The notes beneath the pieces were generated by a model, which was given only the letters and a program-made list of their open reading frames with translations, ran no database searches and was not told the origin of the DNA. Of a stretch of DNA of 10,409 nucleotides, positions 5,198-10,409 are shown piece by piece (the first letter of the stretch is position 1; every line of letters starts with the position of its first letter). Source of the DNA: an uncultured Eubacteriales bacterium. GTDB lineage: Bacteria; Bacillota; Clostridia; Oscillospirales; Oscillospiraceae. Where the stretch lies: positions 1 to 10,409 of the forward strand of contig URSX01000060.1 in NCBI GenBank assembly GCA_900550615.1. The letters run 5' to 3'. The position numbers and the translations under genes were made by a program.

Positions 5198-5674
5198 TTA
5201 TGCTCGTTGGTACTCTACATACTGGAATATAAGGCCGTTTTCCTCCTGCATTTCCCCGGTGGAGACCGCCCGCCAGAGGGGGTCTTCGTCCAGGTTCGGG
5301 AAAAAGGCGTCCGCCGGGACGTCAGCGAAAACCTTGGTCACATAGGCCCGGGTGCAATAGGGCAGAAGCTGCTCATACACCTCCTGACCGCCGATGACGA
5401 AAGCCTCGTCTCCGGCCAGGGCCAGCAGCTCCGCCAGGGAGTGGACGGTCTCCGCCCGCTCCGGGGTGAAGCTTTCCTGCCGAGTCAGTACCAGGCTGCG
5501 GCGGTTCGGCAGGCCCCGGCCCCCGGGGAGGGACTGGAGAGTCTTGCGGCCCATGACCACCGTGTGGCCGGTGGTGAGGGCCTTGAAGCGCTGCAGATCA
5601 GCGGAGATATGGAACAGAAGCTGCCCGTCCTTTCCAATGCCCCAGCTCCGGTTTACGGCTACAATGGCTTGCAT
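5198..5674 (-). CDS. dfrA: Dihydrofolate reductase
   Basis: 158 residues, the standard size of chromosomal DHFR (E. coli FolA has 159). It reduces dihydrofolate to tetrahydrofolate with NADPH, regenerating the cofactor oxidised by thymidylate synthase. Visible landmarks are N-terminal IVAVNRSWGIGKDGQLLF, acidic catalytic Asp26 in SADLQRFK, VVMGRKTLQSLPGG (NADPH and substrate contacts), LPNRRSLVLTR, and FVIGGQEVYEQLLP near residue 93. The position of E. coli Trp22 is Phe21, which I recall as common in clostridial DHFRs. ATG 5674 follows AAGGGGG at a suitable distance. The gene begins 12 nt after the thyA stop, so the ribosome site overlaps the end of thyA and the pair is surely co-transcribed. 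Confidence 0.96.
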   Translation of the reverse strand: MQAIVAVNRSWGIGKDGQLLFHISADLQRFKALTTGHTVVMGRKTLQSLPGGRGLPNRRSLVLTRQESFTPERAETVHSLAELLALAGDEAFVIGGQEVYEQLLPYCTRAYVTKVFADVPADAFFPNLDEDPLWRAVSTGEMQEENGLIFQYVEYQRA

Positions 5675-5686
5675 AGATGCGCCCCC

Positions 5687-6517
5687 TTAAATGGCCACGG
5701 GGATCTTGTCCTCAAAGGGCTGAGGGTCGTAGCCCTCCAGGGAAAAGCTGTCCCGGGTGAACTGGTAGAAGTCGGTAACGGTGGGGTCCATGACGAATTT
5801 CGGCGCCGGGCGGGGATCCTTTTCCAGCATTTTTTCGATGATGGGTACATGGCGGTCGTAGATGTGCGCGTCGGCGATGACATGTACCAGCTCTCCGGCC
5901 TCCAGCCCCGACACCTGGGCCATCATGTGCACCAGCACCGCGTACTGCACCACATTCCAGTTGTTGGCGGCCAGCATGTCCTGGCTGCGCTGGTTCAAAA
6001 TGGCGTTGAGCGTCCGGCCCGACACATTGAAGGTCATGGAGTAGGCACAGGGGTACAGGGCCATTTCGTGCAGATCCTGGAAATTATAAATGTTTGTGAG
6101 AATCCGGCGGCTGGCGGGGTTGTGCTTTAAGTCGTAGAGCACCCGATCCACCTGGTCCATGTCCCCCTCGGGGTAGTGGTGCTTCACCGAGAGCTGGTAG
6201 CCGTAGGCCTTGCCGATGGAGCCGGTCTCGTCGGCCCAGCTGTCCCAGATGTGGCCCCGGAGGTCATGAATATTGTTGGACTTCCGCTGCCAGATCCACA
6301 GCAGCTCATCGATGCAGGTCTTGAAATAGGTGCGGCGGAGGGTTAGAATGGGGAACTCTTCTTTTAAGTTGTAGCGGTTCACGATGCCGAATTTTTTTAC
6401 CGTGTGGGCGGGGACGCCGTCCTCCCAATGGGGGCGCACCGCTAAATCGGTGTCCCAGACACCGTTTTCTAAAATGTCACGGCAATTTGCCTTGAATATC
6501 TCGTCCGCGCGGCTCAT
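5687..6517 (-). CDS. thyA: Thymidylate synthase (ThyA)
   Basis: 276 residues. It converts dUMP to dTMP with methylene-tetrahydrofolate, releasing dihydrofolate for the adjacent DHFR. The nucleophile is Cys157 in ALYPCAYSMTF. Phosphate-binding arginines are SRR (136-138) and QRSQD (176-180). NNWNVVQYA carries the dUMP-orienting Asn188, and DAHIYDRH the conserved His218/Tyr220. The Cys is followed by Ala-Tyr rather than the His of the E. coli-type PPCH motif. This resembles what I recall of Bacillus subtilis ThyA (ALTPCVYE), so the enzyme belongs to that branch and is presumably active. ATG 6517 follows AAAAAGGAGG by 8 nt. The open frame extends 28 codons further upstream into the MurE-like gene, but that stretch lacks family similarity. 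The gap to the upstream gene is 16 nt. Confidence 0.96.
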   Translation of the reverse strand: MSRADEIFKANCRDILENGVWDTDLAVRPHWEDGVPAHTVKKFGIVNRYNLKEEFPILTLRRTYFKTCIDELLWIWQRKSNNIHDLRGHIWDSWADETGSIGKAYGYQLSVKHHYPEGDMDQVDRVLYDLKHNPASRRILTNIYNFQDLHEMALYPCAYSMTFNVSGRTLNAILNQRSQDMLAANNWNVVQYAVLVHMMAQVSGLEAGELVHVIADAHIYDRHVPIIEKMLEKDPRPAPKFVMDPTVTDFYQFTRDSFSLEGYDPQPFEDKIPVAI

Positions 6518-6533
6518 AGGCGGGGCCTCCTTT

Positions 6534-8021
6534 TTATCTCTGTTTTTCAAGCTCTTCCAGCACCCGTTTGGCGATGGCGGGGTCGGACTCGTAATGGACA
6601 TACACGCCGTTTACCCGCTGGGTATCCTCGGAGCCCTTGCCGCCCAGCACCACCACGGAGCCCGCCGGGGCCTCCCGCAGGGCGCGTTCCACGGCGACGG
6701 TGCGATCCGGCTCAATGATGATCTCGGCTTTGCCGTCAGCGGCGGCGTGGGCCAGGCGGACATCGATGTCCCGGGGATCCTCCAGATCCGGGTCGTCCGC
6801 CGAGAAGAACACACGGTCGGCGTACCGGCCGCAGGCCTCACCCACACCCTGGATCCGGGCGGGGGAGCGCTGGCCGGCCACACCGATGACCACGGTGACG
6901 AATTTATCGGGATAGTCCTTTTTCAGAGCCTTCAGCACCGCCTGGCAGCTGATGCCGTTGTGCATATAATTGATGAAGACCTTCAGGCCCGCGCCCTCCA
7001 TCACGTCTGCCCGGCCCGGAACCACCAGGTGCTCCAGAGCTGCGGAGATGACGGCGGGGGCGCCGCCCATATCCCGGCCTACAGCGATGGCCGCCAGGGC
7101 GTTTTCGATGTTGAACAGACCGTCCATGCCAACCTTGTAAATATCCTTCCGCCCTGTGGCCTTTTCCGTGACGGTGAAGACGTAGCCACGGGCGAGCTTC
7201 TGCACATTCGAGGCGGCGTAGTCACATTCGCCGTCCTCCGCCATACCCACCACGATGGTGCGGCCCGCCTTTTGGGCGGCAGAGAGGACATGATCAAAAT
7301 AGTCCGTGCTGCGGACGATGACGGCCACGTCGGAATTTTCCAGCAGGGCCTCCTTGCACCGGAGATAGTCCCCCATAGTGGGGTGCTCATGGGGGGAGAT
7401 GTGGTCAGGCCCGATGTTCAGGAAGATGCCGTAGCGGAAATGCTGGCCGTAGGTGCGATGCACCTGGTAGGCCTGGCTGCTGATCTCGGCGGTGACGATG
7501 GGCAGCTTATGTGCCCGGGCCTCGGCGAAGAGCTGCTGCATCTCCAGAGATTCCGGGGTGGTGAGATGTGTGGGGATTACCTGGCCGCCCATGTCGTGCT
7601 CCATACCGGAGAGCAGACCGGTCTTCTGCCCGGCGATGGCCTCCATGACGGCGTGGGTCATATAGGTGGTTGTGGTTTTGCCCTTGGTGCCGGTGATGCC
7701 CACCAGGGTGAAGGCGTCCGAGGGGTGGTCGTAGAACCACTGGGCTGCCAGGCTCTGGGCCTTGCGCACGTCGCTGACCAACAGGGCGGGGAGAGAGCAG
7801 TCCGGCTGCACCTCCTGGGCCATGTAGCACACGGCGCCGGCCTGCTGCGCTTTGAGCAGGTATTCGGGCTTGAAGCCGTAGCCCTTGCAGATGAACAGGT
7901 CTCCGGGCTGGACTGACCGGGAGTCATTGCTCAGACCGAGGATCTCCAGATCCCGGCCTATTCCGGTGCGCAGCAGGTGATCCGCGCACAGAACGGATTC
8001 CAACGAACGGGTGTGCTTCAT
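6534..8021 (-). CDS. Divergent MurE-like Mur ligase (UDP-MurNAc-peptide synthetase family)
   Basis: 495 residues with three Mur-ligase domains: N-terminal UDP-binding (about 1-103), ATP-binding central (about 104-335) and C-terminal (about 336-495). Family landmarks are present but altered. The P-loop is GTKGKTT (111-117) instead of GTNGKT. TTPES (154-158) and Lys223, the position of the carbamylated lysine, are kept. SSQ replaces SSH (181-183), NIGPDHISPHEHP the DHLDYH region, NYMHNG (351-356) DYAHTP, DDPDLEDP (409-416) the DNPR amino-acid selector, and GKGSE (461-465) GKGHE. Canonical MurE adds meso-diaminopimelate or lysine to UDP-MurNAc-Ala-Glu; without the DNPR arginine the added substrate here is uncertain. 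It could be the main MurE of this lineage or a second ligase for recycling. ATG 8021 follows AAAGGAGG by 7 nt. It lies in an operon, 35 nt after the lipoprotein gene and 16 nt before thyA, not in a division/cell-wall cluster. Confidence 0.85.
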   Translation of the reverse strand: MKHTRSLESVLCADHLLRTGIGRDLEILGLSNDSRSVQPGDLFICKGYGFKPEYLLKAQQAGAVCYMAQEVQPDCSLPALLVSDVRKAQSLAAQWFYDHPSDAFTLVGITGTKGKTTTTYMTHAVMEAIAGQKTGLLSGMEHDMGGQVIPTHLTTPESLEMQQLFAEARAHKLPIVTAEISSQAYQVHRTYGQHFRYGIFLNIGPDHISPHEHPTMGDYLRCKEALLENSDVAVIVRSTDYFDHVLSAAQKAGRTIVVGMAEDGECDYAASNVQKLARGYVFTVTEKATGRKDIYKVGMDGLFNIENALAAIAVGRDMGGAPAVISAALEHLVVPGRADVMEGAGLKVFINYMHNGISCQAVLKALKKDYPDKFVTVVIGVAGQRSPARIQGVGEACGRYADRVFFSADDPDLEDPRDIDVRLAHAAADGKAEIIIEPDRTVAVERALREAPAGSVVVLGGKGSEDTQRVNGVYVHYESDPAIAKRVLEELEKQR

Positions 8022-8056
8022 AAAGGGGCCTCCTTTGGCATCTGTGTCGTTACCGG

Positions 8057-9613
8057 TCAGGAAAACCGGACTTTCCAGTCGGAAAGATTGTAGAACGGGT
8101 CGGTGAGGGAGGGGGTCAGCCCCTCGATGGCACCGGAGGTGGTGAGAATGGAACTGCTGGCAAAGCAGATGGGGGCAATGGGCATCTGCTGCTGAAATAC
8201 CTCGTACAGCTTGGCCGCCGCGTCTGCATGGGCATCACCCACGGCGCTGCGCTCGGCGGTGAGCAGGGCGGTGAAATTGGCATCGCTGAAGCGGCCGTAG
8301 TTATGGGCGCTGCCGGCGGAGAGCAGGTCTGTCAGATCCCAGTCGGCGGTCATTTTATATTCACCGTAGTACAGGTCGAAATTCCCGCTTTGCAGCCGGG
8401 AGACAAACTCGTTCCAGGGGACGGCGGCAACGCTTACCTGTAAGGCCGAGGTGCTCAGGGCCGCGGCGATTTTGGCGGCGGCGTCCCGCTTGCGGCTGTT
8501 TTCAGAGTTGACCAGCAGCGTCACGGAGACGGTCTTGGCATCCGGACCGAAGCCGGCGGCGGTCACGGCGGTGTTAAAATCGTCCGGAGAATAGGTCTTG
8601 GCCAGCTTCTCCGGGTAGAGGGACGAGGAGGGATGCACAGGGAACTGCGCCGCCGTGCCGTGGCCCATAAGGAAGGAGCTGACGCAGCCGGCCCGGTCAA
8701 TGCCCAGGCTGACGGCCTGGCGCAGGGCGGCATTATTGAAGGGGGCACGGGTGGTATTGAAGCCCAGGTAGTGCAGAACGGTGGTGTCGGCATCGGTGAA
8801 ATCACCGGAGGAAACGGCCCCGGTGGAGGCGGTGTCGGACAGGTTGCAGCGCAGGAGCTGCACCTCCCGGGCGTAGAAGGCATAGGAAACGGTATCGCTA
8901 TTTTTGCAGGTGTAAAGCCCTACCTGCTGTATGGGCAGGGATTTCTGCTGCCACCATTTTTGATTTACCACCAGATGGGCGCTCTCGGTGCCGGAGGCGG
9001 CCACATAGGCATAGCGCCCGGTGCCGATAGGCACCAGCTCTCCCTCGGTGCCGGACTTCACAATGGGGATGTCCAGCAGGGAAATGAAGGACGAATTGGC
9101 CCGGCTGAGACGGATAATAAGAGTCTGGGAGCCGCTGGCGGAGATGGAAGACACCTGGCTCAGCCGTCCGCCGTAGCGGGCCGAGGCTTTGGCCCGATTC
9201 AGAGAGGCCGCGGCATCAGCGGCGGTAAAGGCCGATCCATCGGTGAAGGTGACACCGCTGCGCAGGTGAATGGTCCAGGTATAGGTGGCGGCATCATAGC
9301 TCCAGGACTGGGCCAAGGCGGCCTGAGGCTGCATCTGGAGATCCAGCTGCACCAGTCCCTCGTACAAAAGCTGACCGATGTCCTGCTGGGTACCGTCCGG
9401 ACAGGTGATGGGGTCCAGGGTGATCCCCTGGAGATACGGCAGGGCAAAGGAGGAGATGGTGGTGCTTTTATCCCTGTCCTTTTGCTTGTAATAGTCGGCC
9501 AGCTCGTTATAGATCTGGTTGGAGTCTTCGTCGGCATCGGCACCGCTGCAGCCCAGCAGGGGCAGCAGCAGGCAGAGGGCCAGAACAAGGATCAGCAGAC
9601 GCTTTTTTCTCAT
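8057..9613 (-). CDS. Peptide-binding lipoprotein (ABC transporter solute-binding protein, SBP_bac_5 family)
   Basis: 518 residues. The N-terminus is a lipoprotein signal: basic MRKKR, Leu-rich core and lipobox LLGC, with Cys22 as the lipidated residue. The mature protein would therefore be anchored outside the membrane. The family signature spans about residues 98-140: AALAQSWSYDAATYTWTIHLR, then SGVTFTDG and FTAADAAASL. Later landmarks are IGTGRYAYV, LRQAVSLGIDRAGCV and the C-terminal FDLYYGEYKMTADWDLTDLL. These match the DppA/OppA/MppA group, which binds oligopeptides, murein peptides or other solutes. Its start overlaps the pgeF stop (ATGA), so it is translationally coupled to a cell-wall editing gene and followed by a Mur ligase. 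No permease or ATPase gene is nearby. Binding of peptidoglycan peptides is a plausible inference from context; sequence alone does not define the ligand. Confidence 0.9.
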   Translation of the reverse strand: MRKKRLLILVLALCLLLPLLGCSGADADEDSNQIYNELADYYKQKDRDKSTTISSFALPYLQGITLDPITCPDGTQQDIGQLLYEGLVQLDLQMQPQAALAQSWSYDAATYTWTIHLRSGVTFTDGSAFTAADAAASLNRAKASARYGGRLSQVSSISASGSQTLIIRLSRANSSFISLLDIPIVKSGTEGELVPIGTGRYAYVAASGTESAHLVVNQKWWQQKSLPIQQVGLYTCKNSDTVSYAFYAREVQLLRCNLSDTASTGAVSSGDFTDADTTVLHYLGFNTTRAPFNNAALRQAVSLGIDRAGCVSSFLMGHGTAAQFPVHPSSSLYPEKLAKTYSPDDFNTAVTAAGFGPDAKTVSVTLLVNSENSRKRDAAAKIAAALSTSALQVSVAAVPWNEFVSRLQSGNFDLYYGEYKMTADWDLTDLLSAGSAHNYGRFSDANFTALLTAERSAVGDAHADAAAKLYEVFQQQMPIAPICFASSSILTTSGAIEGLTPSLTDPFYNLSDWKVRFS

Positions 9614-10409
9614 GGCTTTTCCTCCAGTGCCAGCAGGGCGATCTGCGCACCCCGGGCGTTGCCCACTTTCCGATGGGACCAGTACAGATCCTGGCGGCAG
9701 GCGGTGCAGTGGGGACAGATGTCAATATGCTCCACGCCCAGGCGGCGAAGCCAGTGGACGTTGATGCCCTTGAGGTCGATGTGCCACTTCTCACCCCGGC
9801 GGGTCATAAAGGGCTCCGCCTCTGCGCCCAGGGCCTGGCACATGGCGGCGGGCACATCGTCGTCCGTTTCAAAGCAGCACTGGCCGATGGCCGGGCCCAG
9901 GGCGCAGAGCAGATCCTTCGGCTCCGTGCCGAAGGCATCGTGCATTTTCAGGGCGGTTTTGGCCGCCAGACCCGCCGCCACGCCCCGCCAGCCCGCGTGA
10001 ACGGCCCCAATGGCCCGGTGCACCGGGTCATAGAGCAGAATGGTGCCGCAGTCGGCGGAAAAGACCAGCAGAGAAAGACCGGGGCAATCGGTGATGAGAG
10101 CGTCCACATCCGTATAGTCCCGGGGGTGAAGGAGGCCCTTGCCGGCGTCGGCCGCCGTGACAAGGCGGATGTTCTCCGAGTGGGTTTGCTGGGTGAAAAC
10201 GGTGCTCTCCGGCGCCACGCCTACGGCGGCGCAGAAGCGTCGGTAGTTCTCCCGGACATTTTCGTCGCTGTCTCCCCGGCTGATGCCCAGGTTCAGGCTG
10301 TCCCACGGGGCGGGGCTGACGCCGCCCAAACGGGTGGAGAAGCCGTGACGCACCGGCTGGCCGTCCAGCAGGGAGCTGGACAGCCACAGCAGGCCGTTAT
10401 TGGTGTGGG
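9610..10409 (-). CDS. pgeF: Peptidoglycan editing factor PgeF (YfiH/YlmD family), 5' end outside the window
   Basis: The frame is open to the right edge. Eighteen codons are readable upstream of the GTG at 10353 (HTNNGLLWLSSSLLDGQP), family-like sequence, so that GTG is not the start and the true one lies beyond the window. Metal-site residues are present: His in FTQQTHSENI, Cys in FSADCGTILLYD and His in AVHAGWRG. The 17-residue Cys-to-His spacing equals that of E. coli YfiH (Cys107, His124). Other landmarks are HGFSTRLGGVS, ALGPAIGQCCFE and CTACRQDLYWSHR. Family members were first described as laccase-like oxidases. E. coli PgeF keeps L-Ser out of the L-Ala position of stem peptides, and related proteins act on purine nucleosides, so the in vivo reaction is not settled. 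It is the first visible gene of the minus-strand run; the operon promoter must lie to the right. Confidence 0.93.
   Translation of the reverse strand, partial: HTNNGLLWLSSSLLDGQPVRHGFSTRLGGVSPAPWDSLNLGISRGDSDENVRENYRRFCAAVGVAPESTVFTQQTHSENIRLVTAADAGKGLLHPRDYTDVDALITDCPGLSLLVFSADCGTILLYDPVHRAIGAVHAGWRGVAAGLAAKTALKMHDAFGTEPKDLLCALGPAIGQCCFETDDDVPAAMCQALGAEAEPFMTRRGEKWHIDLKGINVHWLRRLGVEHIDICPHCTACRQDLYWSHRKVGNARGAQIALLALEEKP

Noticed and set aside
4979..6130. 383-residue plus-strand open frame from csoR into thyA
   Set aside because: Crosses the csoR terminator and lies opposite dfrA and thyA; no recognisable motif.
5687..6517. Possible catalytic defect in thymidylate synthase (no His after the active-site Cys)
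   Set aside because: The same feature is, as I recall, found in the active Bacillus subtilis ThyA type, and all other catalytic motifs are intact.
6384..7916. 510-residue plus-strand open frame opposite the MurE-like gene
   Set aside because: Antisense artefact of high GC. The composition (Gly, His, Asp, Val) is unlike a folded protein, and the minus strand encodes a full Mur ligase.
8633..10000. 455-residue plus-strand open frame across the lipoprotein and pgeF genes
   Set aside because: Runs through two well-supported minus-strand genes, is Gly-rich and low-complexity, and has no family motif.
10351..10353. GTG 10353 as the pgeF start codon
   Set aside because: Family-like sequence continues upstream in frame to the window edge, so the gene is 5'-truncated by the window rather than starting there.

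Overview
This is chromosomal DNA of a GC-rich Firmicute. The gene set, codon use, AGGAGG-type ribosome binding sites, a long-form HPF, a clostridial-style DHFR and the lack of any outer-membrane gene suggest an anaerobic clostridium, probably Oscillospirales (Oscillibacter / Flavonifractor / Dysosmobacter-like). The genus is inferred from overall resemblance only. There is no rRNA, tRNA, CRISPR array, insertion sequence or phage gene.

Layout. (1) Positions 1-2541, minus strand: a radical SAM/SPASM-like enzyme whose stop codon overlaps (ATGA) the start of a secreted or membrane-anchored protein. That protein ends in a Gly-rich tail followed by Cys-Ala repeats, and it runs off the left edge. 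A clean sigma-70 promoter lies just upstream of the enzyme gene. Directly upstream of that promoter is a second minus-strand promoter followed about 30 nt later by an intrinsic terminator, so a small RNA or attenuated leader is possible. (2) Positions 2642-5091, plus strand: three single-gene units, each with its own promoter. They are hpf (ribosome hibernation), an iron-type alcohol dehydrogenase, and a CsoR-type copper-sensing repressor with a likely operator in its leader. Strong terminators follow hpf and csoR. A REP-like palindromic repeat lies between hpf and the dehydrogenase. (3) Positions 5093-10409, minus strand: a tightly packed run read right to left: pgeF (5' end outside the window), a peptide-binding lipoprotein, a divergent MurE-like ligase, thyA, dfrA and a possible tiny membrane peptide. 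It ends at the hairpin shared with csoR.

How the genes fit together. thyA and dfrA are the classic dTMP/tetrahydrofolate pair. pgeF, the peptide-binding protein and the MurE-like ligase suggest a peptidoglycan-peptide quality-control or salvage module co-transcribed with them. The most unusual system is the translationally coupled radical SAM enzyme and Cys-tail protein. It looks like an enzyme and its own large membrane-protein substrate, i.e. a post-translational modification system outside the usual small-peptide (RiPP) format.
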